Assembly (NCBI GenBank): GCA_031763025.1
Contig: JASSKH010000037.1
Span: 2,046,001 to 2,110,000, forward strand
Direction of reading: 5' to 3'
Source: Macrocystis pyrifera
Taxonomy: Eukaryota; Sar; Phaeophyceae; Laminariales; Laminariaceae
DNA length: 64,000 nucleotides
Every line of letters begins with the position of its first letter. The stretch's first letter is position 1. The notes beneath the pieces are model-generated. The model made no database searches and was not told where the DNA came from. It worked only from the letters and a program-made list of their open reading frames with translations. Made by a program: the position numbers and the translations under genes. Below, in pieces: positions 53,860-64,000 of this stretch.

Positions 53860-56800
53860 GTGCGTGCGAGCGTTGCGCTGGCGAACACATGTATGCCTGT
53901 GGAACAGCAGCAGCCAAGACTTGTACGCGGCCTTGACTATCCCTCTACTGCTGTCTACTAGGTGGACGGTCAGTGTGACGGCTTGGTGCTTGCAGGCATC
54001 TTGAGCTTCCAGCGATACGAAGGCAGAACGGGCGAGAGCGTAGCATGAATGCATGTATGTATTCATAGGAGTATGATACGCATTCTGCTCACGTATATTC
54101 GCCGTATTTGGTCGATCTTATAAGCGGGGGCTACAAATAGATGATATACAGTAGGTTCGACAAAGATATTGCTGTTGGTACTACAGCGGTGCAGATATTA
54201 ATCGTTCAACATGTACTGCTGTAGGATATGGTTAGGATATCGTCATATTGGATATTTGTAGGAAAGATCGATCGTTTACACCGATTTGTGTGTTCGTCCC
54301 GCAAAGTATCTGAACCAAGCCTCTCCCCCTCCCCAAATATCCAACACATACCACCCCCGACCCCAGAGACCCAAACATTGGTTGTACAGATACGGCCCAA
54401 AATCAGCGTATGTTTTGGCTATATCAATGGTGAAGCCGCGACCAAAATCTTCGTCGGATTATATCGCCGTCATGTTCGCCGTCCCGGATTGGTTTTGGCC
54501 TCACTATAAAGTATCCCTCGGTGGCTCGTATTTGAGCGAATATAGATTCTACCCAGGCGTGGATATGGGAACATGCTTGTGTGTCGTAAGCAATCGATTT
54601 ACATATAGTCAAAGTCAAGTCTACGGCAGGCAATATATATCGACCTACTTGGCACTACGAGTAATTCTTGTACCTCTGGTACTAAACTGCACGTCGTACT
54701 TAACAATACGAGTATGTACAAACTGCAGTGGTTAGTTAGACTATGATCCTTTCCCGTTGCCGAAAACTTGCACGCGGCACGCAGGGGCTACGGCCACCTC
54801 TACCACAGAGGATTGCGCCAGCCTGGTTCCGACCGAAGAGAGGCGTAGAGGCAAGGGGGCCTTCTTCAGCGGCTGCGACAGTATTTCCACCAACGGCCGC
54901 GGAGGCTGTTGGTCTTCGCTTATCGAAGAGCAGAAAGGATGCCAGACGTGCATCGTCCAGGTTCGATCTCTCGCCCGCATGCATGTATGTATGTGCTTCC
55001 CCCCGGCGTGTGAGTACACCCCCCCATCTCCCGACATAATTCCTAACCCGTGCTTTTAGGAACAAAGTATACTTGGATTTAGCGTAAGATGACACTTCCC
55101 GATATGCGTCTTACATACGTAGCATCAAAACATTTGCCACGTGCTTTTACTTGCCATGCCACCACCGCAGGACCCCGTGGGGGCATCGCAGTGGAGCTCC
55201 TCCCTGTTCAACAACTTATTCGGCCTTGAGCTAGACCCTTGCCCGGCAGACGTCGCCGACATTTACGGCACGCTGGAAGGTGAAGGAGGTGGCGTCGTGA
55301 CGCGTGAGGACCTGACGTCCGTGTCGTGCGGCGACTGGCTAGAGTACGAAGGTAGCTGCTACTTCAAGAGCTCGTTCCTGGAGTCCTCGACCTCGTGGGA
55401 GGACGCTAGTTCCAGGTGAAACAGTAGACCGTGGACTGTAAAGAATGTTGTCAACGAAGGAAAACAGGGAATGAATGGTCATCATTACCCTTAGCTAGAG
55501 CACAGGACATGTACCCACGGCTCGGACAGACCAGATATATAATTCCCGCTTCGTGAACTAGATCTATATCAGCAGATACCTTTGTGATCTACGTGTAGTT
55601 TCTTTTTTTTTTCGTTGGAGATACAAACTGCGGTAAGTACGGCAAACATGATGCTCACCTTCTTCGCCTATGCCCCGCCATTGCTAAGAAATGCTTCCAA
55701 TATTTTGGCTTGCTGCATGGGCGGTGCAGATGCTCTGAGATGGATGCCAGGCTGGTGAGCCTAGAGACCGAGGAGGAAAACGCCTTCGTCATCGAAAACC
55801 TTCTTTGGATCGGTTTCTTCGGAGAAGCTTATACAGGTCTCTTTGGATGTCAGACGGGAAAAAAATGATGCTAAAAATATGAAAATGGCGATTGATTACA
55901 GCAACGGCCAGTGCGAGGTTGGCGGATGATATATGCAAAGTTTGTTCCGAGTTACAATGGTTGAATGCAAGGAGTCCTACACGGTACAGGCACATCATGA
56001 TCCTACCCGTAACAACGCTGCTCGCAGATGGTTGATAACATGCAAGTTTGCCAAACATTGGTTTGGTTGCCATATCTCGGGGTCCCGACGGGCTTGAAAA
56101 AAAACTTTCGGAAATTTTTTTCCCCCACGTCAATGGGGGGGGGGGGGTATATTGGTATTGTTAGTGTTTTTGCGTTTGCCATCCGACAATGTGCTATTTG
56201 ATCATGTGAGCTTCAACATCGATCAGTCATATGAATTCCCTCCCCGAAACAAGAAAAACAACAGGAAACCAAGCTACTGCTGTGTTTATCATGTTCGCCA
56301 TTCGACGAATGTGCAACGTAAGTTTTGACGTCGATCACTCGTGAAGGGCCACAGAAATAGCAAGAAAACCCAGGGAAACCAAACAAGGGAACCTATTGGG
56401 CAAAGAAACCTACCAGGTATCGTACTACAAAACAGTAGCCTATTGGTGGCCTATAGAGGGCTCTATTTCACACCTGGTACCTATTTGTCAAGGTGTTGAC
56501 CTAGGGCTGCAAGGATGTCGGTGCTGGCAGTAGTATTTCATCCATCATATTATTAATTAATCCCATGCTGTCGCTCTCTCCATTCAAGGCATTTTACAGA
56601 AGCTCAAACAGGGACACAACTCACAGGTCACAGGAAGTAGTGCTAGACAGAGAGGAACTCAGCACCCCCATATCGCGGTCCCCCTGATCTACACCATGTG
56701 CACCTCATTTGAGAGGTGTGACATCACTTCTTCTAAGAATCGTAAGCACGCATACGTTCCCATATCTTTACGTATGGATTCCATCACACTAGCCCACCCT

Positions 56801-59800
56801 GAACAGTTGTAGATGCAGATCACACGATCAACCAAAACATCCAGATATCGGAAAGGGGGTCGAAGACGCGGCTATTCGAAACAAAGAAGAGACAATGCAT
56901 TTACCCCTCTCCTCGTACTGAGGCTTAGACGCTTCAAGCAAGAACAAACACCCAGTAAGGAGTTGAACACCGAAGCTCGGGGTCGGGGATACGCTCGTAA
57001 GATGTCGACAGTAAACGGTCTACGAGGGAAGGGCGAAGGCCAATTCAGGCTACATAGTCTCCTCCATGCGAATTGATACAATGACTAGGGACCGATTTCG
57101 CCCTTCCATGCGAAACTCAGGAAAGCGTATTGGACTAAAACAGTAGCTCTTATCACATACGTACTTTTGGCTGCATATGGTCTCCATGCATACATAATAG
57201 ACGTATTAATAGAATGATCATGGACCGATTTCGCCGTCCCTTGTGAAACCGTCCTGTTGATCATGCTGGCACCATCCAGAAGGGGGGTCACTTTTTTGTT
57301 TTTCCTACACAAAGTTTTTGTAGAACTTGCGCGGCCGATGTGTGACATAGCTTGCCAAGCTGAGTACCAGGTGTCTGGTATCAATACAGTTTTACGCGGG
57401 CTGATAGTTATCCGAACCTATGATGGACACCCAAAATACGTGTCCCCCTGTGTTTACGCACCACAATCGGTTCTGATTACTACTGTATGCGAACTCCACA
57501 GCTCAGATAGATCATCGGTTGCGACTTCATGAGCTAGATCTTTCGAGGCAGATGTATCTATTCTCGGTTTTGTATGATCTACTGCTGTAGCTCATGATGC
57601 CGCTGGGTGGGAGCTGTCTAGACTGCATGCTCTACTGCTGTAGCACACGTTTTGTCCTGGGGTTGATCTGTACTATACAGATCCTGCACAACCTCTCACA
57701 AGGTCAAATCGCGTTTGGTGAGGAAGTAGATTATAGGTAGATAGATCATGAGCTGTGTGATCTGTCCGAGGTGGGCTGTGTTCCCCCATAATAGTAGCGT
57801 TGGAAGCCATGTCCGTTACACATACATCCGTTGCGCGCGTGGGGGCTGAGAAATCCCCTAAATAACGAATCAACTAGCCACAATAGTATTCCCAACGAGA
57901 CCCTTACACGGTCCACGTGCGACACAGGTCTGCAGAAGCTGTCCTCGGATGGCGAGTGGAGCTGGAAGGACTCTCTCGAAGGCTTCTCCCCCGGAGGGTT
58001 TAGCGCGTCGAGCAGTTTTCAGGACTGGGCGAAAGGGATGGACGCGTCCGACTCTTACAATGACGAGGGAGCCTCCTGCTTGGAAATAATGCCGTACGCG
58101 CCGAAGGTCTGGAACGCTTTTTCCTGCGAGGTGAGTGGGGAAGAAAGAGGCAGGGGTGGTAGATACCGGTATACCGGTAGGGTTACCGGTATTTTACCGT
58201 TAGAGTTCCCGGTATTTTTACCGGTAGTTACTGGTATGATACGGGTAGAGTCACAGGTAAAACGGGACTTTACCGGTATACCGATAGAGTTATCAGTATT
58301 TTACCGGTAGTTACCGGTACACCGGTAGAGTTACCGGGGTAGCGGCAGGTACCGGTATACCGGTAGAGTTGCCGGTATACCGGCAGTTACAGGTACATCG
58401 GCAGTCACCGGTATACCAGAAGTCACTAGCATGCCGGTTAATCGCTGGTACCAGCAGTTATCGGCAAACTAATATATATACTGGTAACGCACTTCGGTTG
58501 ACAGGTAAAATCGAAACTTTACGTTGCGGTAATACTGTAAATTTCGTAAGCCTCATCCCCCTGGGTAACTGATTTTACCTACGTACCGCTGAAGCGTGAG
58601 AGGAAAGTCTGGGACGCTTTTCTCCGGCGGAGTGAGTGGGGAGAAAAAAGGCAAGGGGTAGCAGCTACCGGTATACCGGGAGTTTACGGGTATGCCGGTA
58701 GAGTTGTCGGTAATTTACCGCGAGTTTACCGGTACTATACCGCTAGAGTTATGGGTATTTTACAGGTAGTTACTGGTTTGCCGACAGAGTTACCGGTGTT
58801 TCGGTAGTTACCGATATAGTGGAAGATACCGGTATACCGGTAGAGTTGCCGGTGTATGGGTGTATACCGGCATACCGATAGAGTTACCGCGAAAGTTACC
58901 GGTAAACTGGTACAGTTGCCGGTGTTCCAGCAGTTACAGGTACACCGCCAGGTACCGGAATACCGGAAGTCACTGGCATGTCGGTTAATTGATGGTATAC
59001 CGGCAGTTACCGGTAAACTGGTTAATACACTGTACCGGTAACGCCCTTCGGTTGGTAGGTAAACACGAAACTTTACGTTGCGAAAATAGTGTAAAAATTG
59101 TACCCCTCACCCCCCTGGGTAACTGATTTTACCTACGTACCACCAAAGCGTGGGAGGAATGTCTCGGACGCATTTATCCTGCTGGAGGTAAGTGGAATAA
59201 AGTGAAGCTGTTGTGCAACTATCTCGCCGCGGAGATGTACTACGGTTGTAAACAGGGGCTACACGTTTGAGCTTCCAAACAGCTCTCATCCACGGAACTT
59301 CCCGACCTGGGAGCTACCCGATGTATTCACTATTTTGGATGCGAGGCAAGTTTTCGAACACCATTCGTTAGACACCTACTACCAGGTATGGCCCTCAGCA
59401 GTAGAGCTTTACCACTTACTCGAATAAAATTGTTGAAGCATCACTGCGGGCGAGACAAAAGGGACTATTCATATTGCTAGCCACCGGTCGATCGGGTCTG
59501 ATTGGCTTAGTGCTACGGCTAGGGTTAGTTCTTATTCGTCTCGCACACAGTGTGTGTCAACCATCTTATCGAAGAAGGGGTAAACTATGCCCTCCCAATG
59601 AGATTGTGCATCGGGCTCAAACTGCGCTTCTCTCTTTCTCGAAGTCGGTTGTTGAGTGGTCCGGGCGACTGCAGATATGGAGCACCAAAGTGTGAGGAAC
59701 CTTAAGAAAATTAGGCCCTACCGTGTACCACAGACTCGCATTCGTTTTTGAGCCCAGTCAAGAGGGTGGCGGCGGGGGCGTACTCATGTCATGCATGGCC

Positions 59801-62122
59801 ACAGTCGAGGGGGGGGGGGGGGTGTACAATGTTTGGAGGGACATATTTTTTTTCCTTCTCGATTTGCCCTGCTATCCCGTGGCATAATAGTAAATGCCGG
59901 CCTCGGCTCTACTCACTATCAAATTGATGACTCAAAGCCCTTCGGCCGGGGACTCTCACATTTTATGGATAACACACTTTAGTTTCGTTTTTCATATCTC
60001 AATCAACATTCACTCACTTTTTCGACGCAGCGTCCCCCACCACCACCTCTCCTGGTTTCTTGATGTTGCCCCTCTTCACACACACCTTACCCGCAGGTGA
60101 ACAAGCAGTTCGTGTGCGAGAGACCCGCTGCCCAATCGGACGGTAGCGACGGACCATCACCCGCCACCGCTACTACTGCAACCACGAGCAGCGCCGCCGA
60201 CCTCGCCCCCACCCCAACGCCGGCCCTGCCTCCGACCGCACCTCCTCCTACCCTGCCCCCGGCCTTGCCTTCCACCGCGGCACCCATCGTGACCTTGACG
60301 CCCACCCCATCCCCCTCGGCCACCATCAAGCCTATCCCGGTCCCCACCACCAAAACGCCTATTCAATCACCCACGACACCCAGTCCGACGACCGCGCCCC
60401 CCCCCCCCCCCCGGCCGGGGAAAACACGCCTGCACCAATGACACTAGCTCCTCCCACGACGGTTAGCCCCACCCCCATCTTTGTGCCGGTCGCCGGCGAC
60501 AGCGGTGGTAGTGGTGGTGGCACGCCCGAGCCAAGCGCCACCGAGCTTGAGTGCGTCGTGTCGGGAGGGCTGAGTGCAATGGATGGTGACTGCCTCGCAT
60601 CGAGCACGAGCGGGTGCTGCGACCCGAACGCTACATGCAACGAGAATGGTCGGTGCGTGCTACTGTATGTAGTAGTGTTGGCTTACTGTATGTAGTGTTG
60701 CTAGCCTACTGCAGTAGTGTTGGCCTACTGTAGTAGTGTTGACCTACTGTAGCCGTGTTGGCCTACTGTAGTAGTGTTGACCTACTGCAGCGGTGTTGAC
60801 CTACTGTAGTAGTGTTGACTACTTTAGCCATGTTGGCCTACTGTAGTAGTGTTGACCTACTGCAGCGGTGTTGGCCTACTGTAGTAGTGTTGGCCTACTG
60901 TATCAGTGTTGGCCTACTGCGGTAGTGTTGAACTACTGTAGTAGTCTTGGCCTACTGCAGTAGTGTTGAACTACTGTAGCAGTGTTGGCCTACTGCGGTA
61001 GTGTTGGCCTACTGTAGCAGTCTTGGCCTAGCTCTCGAGACCGGTACACACCTTGTTTTGGATAGATGAACAGCAGTTTATTAAAGTAGACACAGGTTGA
61101 GCAGAAAGTACATAGGTACATAAGGGAATCAAAGCTCGCCGGTCGAGTCGGGTCAAAGCTCGCCGGTCGGGTCGGATGGGGTGACCTAACCCGACCCGTG
61201 AGATTTCGAATACCTCCCGATCCGACTCGACCCGACCCGTGAATTTTTTGAGAGCTCCGGTGGTGACCAATGAACAGCCTTGCTTTGCTCTGGCTGCCGA
61301 GGACCCCTCTAAGACAGCAGTAAATCAGCGGGCATCGAGATGGTGTTGCTTTTCATCTACTCGTGCAGGATAGCACGCAAATAGGCGCGCACAAAATGCA
61401 ATACGGGACGAGGTATAAAATAACACTGGGGGGGAAGTTACCGACGTGTGTACCCTTCAGGAGGATGTATTCGTATGTACACATAGTCCATCGCATCACG
61501 CGCAGCACCAAACTATCCCTGCACAGCTTGTGCAACAATGAGGATTGAACACAATTATCAGTGATCTCATAGAGTTGACGTTTTTTTGCTCTATTGACGT
61601 TTTTTTTTATTAAAAATGTATTGTTCTCGCCCCCGAAACTGCTGCTGCTGCCGCTACTACTGCTATCACTCCACTATTAATAGGAGTAGTGGCATGGGTA
61701 AATTGACTAAGGCAAGCGACAAATGAGTGCACCCCCCTCCTCCCCCCCCCCGTCCACCCACGCTTCATCCTCTATATCGTGTCAAGGTGCTGCTTTGCCG
61801 GGTCAACTCCCGGGTGCGCCCAGAACAGCGACTGCTGTGACAGCCGCCTGTGCTCCGAGGACGGTGTCTGTGTCGACGACAGCAGCAGCAGTACTAGCAC
61901 GACGGCCGAAACAACGCCATCGCCGACGAAACCATCATCATCCTCACCGTCATCATCCGCGCTATCGAGAGGGCTGCCCACGGGGGGTCTGTTTACGGGC
62001 TCGCCCACTGGCTCGCCGACGGGGTCGCCGACTGGCTCGCCCACGGGATCGCCTACGTCGGCGCCCACGTCGGGGATGTCGAAGGCAAGCTGTATCGAGA
62101 GAGTTTCCGACGAGGATGGCAG
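53763..62122 (+). CDS. Secreted C-type lectin with Pro/Thr-rich stalk and Cys-rich modules
   Basis: Exons 53763-53859, 54785-54960, 55171-55415, 55730-55812, 57928-58130, 60097-60652 and 61787-62122 join in phase with GT-AG introns; the last ends at a donor, so the gene continues or its end is not seen. Residues 1-33 resemble a signal peptide with hydrophobic AVLLAFGLGSALATG. A Cys-rich segment follows. A full C-type lectin domain spans about residues 144-275: CGDWLEYEGSC, SWEDASSRCSEMDARLVSLE, WIGL, EWSWKD, VWNAFSCE, QFVCE. Canonical EPN and WND calcium/sugar motifs are absent (WNA in place of WND). Then comes a Thr/Pro/Ala-rich, probably O-glycosylated stalk and two Cys-rich modules with CC pairs. 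Likely role: extracellular recognition or cell-wall binding, ligand unknown. A 16-base C run in exon 6 shifts the frame by one base. The assignment is from domain signatures I can see. Confidence 0.85.
54785..54960 (+). CDS. Lectin exon 2, Cys-rich segment
   Basis: Acceptor GCACGCAG|GG, donor GTCCAG|GTTCGA. It encodes TEDCASLVPTE, FFSGCDSIST, GGCWSSL and KGCQTCIVQ, five Cys in about 45 residues. It resembles no domain I can name. Confidence 0.72.
55171..55415 (+). CDS. Lectin exon 3, start of the C-type lectin domain
   Basis: Acceptor ACCGCAG|GAC, donor TCCAG|GTGAAA, phase 0 to 2. After an acidic spacer it enters CGDWLEYEGSCY and TSWEDASS, the first Cys pair and the SWxxA helix of the domain. 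Confidence 0.9.
55730..55812 (+). CDS. Lectin exon 4
   Basis: 83 bases with acceptor GGTGCAG|A and donor GGATCG|GTTTCT. It codes CSEMDARLVSLETEEENAFV and ends LLWIG, completed by GL from exon 5 to give the WIGL motif. Confidence 0.9.
57928..58130 (+). CDS. Lectin exon 5
   Basis: Acceptor CGACACAG|GT, donor TGCGAG|GTGAGT. It codes GEWSWKDSLEGFSPGG, DWAKG, ASCLEI and VWNAFSCE. Two diverged copies of its last 50 bases plus donor lie in the next intron. Confidence 0.9.
58160..59050. repeat. ACCGGTATACCGGTAGAGTT minisatellite in lectin intron 5
   Basis: Two blocks of ACCGGTATACCGGTA-type units, 58160-58480 and 58660-59030, each following a copy of the exon 5 end. Units are imperfect palindromes. 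Confidence 0.88.
58563..59215 (+). pseudogene. Tandem copies of the lectin exon 5 donor end
   Basis: GAAAGTCTGGGACGCTTTTC with GGAGTGAGTGGGG (58602) and GAATGTCTCGGACGCATTTA with GGAGGTAAGTGG (59156) match exon 5's GAAGGTCTGGAACGCTTTTT and GAGGTGAGTGGGG (58103). Periods are about 500 and 554 bases. The copies lack the acceptor half and are probably not spliced in. Confidence 0.72.
60097..60652 (+). CDS. Lectin exon 6, end of domain, stalk and first Cys module
   Basis: Acceptor ACCCGCAG|GTG, donor GGTCG|GTGCGT. It begins VNKQFVCER, closing the lectin domain, then a Thr/Pro/Ala stalk. At the C run 60397-60412 the frame changes: upstream codons start at positions one greater than a multiple of three, downstream ones at multiples of three. 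After it the frame reads AGENTPAPMTLAPPTTV and on to ELECVVSG, GCCDPNATCNENGR. One C more, or two fewer, would make a single frame. Confidence 0.78.
60661..61035. repeat. 19 bp minisatellite in lectin intron 6
   Basis: About 19 units of GTAGTGTTGGCCTACT start within 10 bases of the exon 6 donor. Variants alternate GGCC, GACC and GAAC. Confidence 0.92.
61137..61255. repeat. CGGGT pentamer inverted repeat, second copy
   Basis: GTCGGGTCGGATGGGG faces ACCCGACCCGTGAGATTTCG, mirroring the design at 17364-17520, with the shared phrase GACCCGTGAG. A second GACCCGTGAA follows, also as at 17364. Confidence 0.7.
61695..61751 (+). mobile_element. LINE 3' end with C tail beside lectin exon 7 acceptor
   Basis: AAATTGACTAAGGCAAGCG then ACAAATGAGTGCAC and C-rich tail to 61751. 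It ends about 35 bases before the exon 7 acceptor, on the sense strand, and serves as its pyrimidine tract. Confidence 0.72.
61787..62122 (+). CDS. Lectin exon 7, second Cys-rich module
   Basis: Acceptor GTCAAG|G, donor GGCAG|GTGGGT; 336 bases, phase 2 at both ends, so it can be gained or lost without a frameshift. It codes CCFAGSTPGCAQNSDCC and CSEDGVCVDD, a Cys spacing (C-CC-C-C) as in knottin-like folds, then a Ser/Thr stalk with five PTGS repeats and ASCIERVSDEDG. The next exon is not found in the window. Confidence 0.82.
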
Positions 62123-62179
62123 GTGGGTCGTGCACTTTGATGCACTTGATGCATTGCGCTATAGAAGAGGCATGGCAAG

Positions 62180-62580
62180 GTAGGGTGTACTCATGTGATG
62201 CATGGCTGTAGTCGTGTGGCCACAGGCCCTCGCATCAACAGAGGGAGGGGGGGGGGGGGGGGGATTTGCTGCTTGTAGGGGGGGGGGGGGGGGGTGTACT
62301 CGATATCATGCATGGCCGTAGTCGTATGACCATAGACCCTCGCATCCTTATAGGGGGGGAGGTGCTCATTTGTTGCTTGGGGGGGGGGGAGGGGCGGGGT
62401 GTACTCATGCCATGCATGGCCGTAGTTGTACGACCATAGACCCTCGCACCCCTGCAGTGCCGGGATGGAGCACGTCGGGTGTTCACCGACCAGGCAGACA
62501 TTGCACGTTGCACCAAGCGCGAAGCGCCGTGAGGTGTTTGGGGAGTCGCGTGAAGGGTGAGCTGCATCCTGCTAAGAACC
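62180..62580 (-). mobile_element. Stacked SINE-like and LINE 3' ends
   Basis: At least three SINE-like 3' ends (GTGTACTCATGTGATGCATGG 62187; GTGTACTCGATATCATGC 62295; GTGTACTCATGCCATGC 62399) and remnants of LINE ends (GCTCATTTGTTGCTTG 62363) are each flanked by G runs. The last SINE-like copy extends to about 62580. All are in minus orientation. Confidence 0.78.
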
Positions 62581-62654
62581 AGGGTTGGTCGGGGGTCAAC
62601 ACCTTTGCAATCCCCTTTGTGCTGTACCAGGTATTGATTATGAACTCCGTCCCT

Positions 62655-62930
62655 TTTTTTGTTATTGTGATCATGTTTGTCGTGCGGTTTGTGTTGTTGT
62701 GGTTGTGTGTATCATCCCATTAGTTGTTGTGGTTGTGTTTGCCATCCCATTTGTGTTGTTGTGACTATATTGGCGATCTCGTTGTGTTGTTGTGATTATG
62801 TTTGCAATACCATTTTTGCTGTTTTGATCTTGTTTGCCATCCAATTGTATTGTTGTGATTCTGTTAGCAATCCCATTTGCATTGTGATTGTGTTGGTCAT
62901 CGCTTTGTGCTGTGTTTTAATATGTTCGTC
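62655..62930. repeat. TTGTTGTGATTGTGTTTGCC minisatellite
   Basis: About eight units of 33-36 bases, strongly diverged, just upstream of the LINE fragment. The Cys/Val-rich frame through it is an artefact that runs into the reverse-transcriptase frame. Confidence 0.82.
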
Positions 62931-62939
62931 ATCTTCACC

Positions 62940-63783
62940 ACTCGTCATCGAAGCAGCGGGACAGAGGTATAGACAAACGATGCAGTTCTTGTTCCTGGGC
63001 GGTCTTGTCGTCGCAAGCGCTGACATTATGCCAGATATCACACGACGGATCCGACTCGCATGGGCATGCTACATTCGGTTCAAACGGGAGCTGTATGATA
63101 TGGAGGATGCTCCGTTCACTCTAAAAGTGCGCATGCTAAAGGCCGAGGTGATGGAAACCCTGTTGTACGGGTGCGTAGCGTGGACTCTTGGCCAGGAACA
63201 CTTCGTTGAGCTCCAAACGGCACACCACAAACTCCTCCTACGTATCATTGAGTTTCAGGGCCGACAACGCACTGACCACCTCATGTCGTACGCCAAGGCC
63301 CTCTAAAAGGCACACTGAGAGAGCGTTGAGACGACCATCCGCAAACGACGCCTCCTCTTTGCGCGGGCCGTACAGCGGACGACCAATGAGCGGCTGACCC
63401 GTCAGGTGATGTTTGGGACGATGGCTGGTGGGGAGAACTCGAGGCCAGGTCGACAAGGAAAAGAACAGGGTCCAATGTCTACTCTTCCAGACGACCTCAG
63501 GTTTTTCAAGCCAACGAGGGGTCCCACCGAAAGCCCCCCTTTGCTGTTCGGAGCAGAGACGGTGTTATGGCCGAGGGCGGCTATGAAGAGTGGGACGTGG
63601 TATCGGGGGGTCCTCGAAGTGGTGGACTGTTTCGTGGTAAGGCGGCTTAGGGGCGAGGCGGAGAGGAGCTGGATACGCCACGCAACTCAAGGAGAGGGGG
63701 GGCAGGGGGGGGGTGGGGGGAGGCAGCCGTACCGATACAGCTGTCGACGAATGCAGAAACGAAATGATAGATTGGGTGGCTAG
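62940..63783 (+). pseudogene. LINE reverse-transcriptase C-terminal fragment, with stops
   Basis: The frame reads DITRRIRLAWACYIRFKREL, TLKVRMLKAEVMETLLYGC, AWTLGQEHFVELQTAHHK and LLRIIEFQGRQRTDHL, the thumb-like region following the catalytic domain in LINE reverse transcriptases (family pattern xxLLYGCxxWTL). Two in-frame stops, at 63304 and 63316, interrupt it; the same frame resumes with RKRRLLFARAVQR. The catalytic YxDD part is missing. It is a dead 5'-truncated copy of a LINE; whether it belongs to the same family as the fragments at 28912 is unclear. Confidence 0.85.
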
Positions 63784-64000
63784 GTATCGGTTCGACCACC
63801 GGTAGCTCTTGAAGTCTAGCAGGTTTGGTTAGTTTCTTGTTGAGTAGTTCAATGGGGGGGGGGGGGCGCGCGACAGCTGCAGTACTGATACTTGGCACCG
63901 CTATTGACAAGAGTAGGAAGGAGGCGGCAAGGGGTGTGGCTAGGTTACCGAATTGATCTTCTAGGTCAGACGGGCACCCATGTTACTATCACCGTCTGGA
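63784..64000. other. Right edge, nothing recognised
   Basis: A 13-base G run near 63854 and no open frame of interest. The lectin gene may continue beyond the window. Confidence 0.5.

Overview
The window is nuclear DNA of a eukaryote. Genes are few and split by long GT-AG introns. Exons are GC-rich and code for Ala/Gly/Ser-rich proteins, while introns and spacers are AT-richer and full of small transposons, minisatellites and long G or C runs. There is no sign of operons, ribosome binding sites, tRNA, rRNA or CRISPR. The large introns, Ala-rich proteins and LINE C-terminal proteins suggest an alga with a large genome. I favour a stramenopile of brown-alga type, but this is inference, not proof.

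Layout. 1-3009: no convincing gene. 3010-5085 and 19778-21325 (+): two long exon-like reading frames of an unrecognised Ala/Ser-rich, probably nuclear protein. They are compatible in phase as one gene with a 14.7 kb intron. 21326-27910: repeats only. 27911-42126 (-): a complete eight-exon VPS26C (DSCR3) gene of the Retriever/Commander endosomal recycling complex, 302 residues, reconstructed from small exons scattered over 14 kb. 43004-47471 (+): a three-exon TAF10 gene (TFIID/SAGA histone-fold subunit), head to head with VPS26C. 47472-53762: repeats only. 53763-62122 and perhaps beyond (+): a secreted C-type lectin gene of at least seven exons, with signal peptide, Cys-rich segment, full C-type lectin domain, Pro/Thr-rich stalk and Cys-rich modules. 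62123-64000: minisatellite and a dead LINE reverse-transcriptase fragment.

Repeats. The most unusual content is a pair of non-LTR retroelements, a LINE with a recognisable C-terminal zinc knuckle and a shorter SINE-like partner. Both end in the same short 3' sequence (about ATGAGTAC) followed by long poly(C) tails, seen as G runs when antisense. Copies pile up tail to tail on each other's tails, one pair is a SINE-LINE chimera, and two tails lie just upstream of splice acceptors as polypyrimidine tracts. A second notable family is a roughly 105 bp TA-flanked MITE with near-perfect inverted ends, present in about a dozen copies. A paralogous locus pair (24884 and 52589) captures independent insertions of the MITE and the SINE.

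The genes are unrelated housekeeping or surface functions (membrane recycling, transcription initiation, extracellular recognition). Only the head-to-head VPS26C/TAF10 pair is likely to share regulation.
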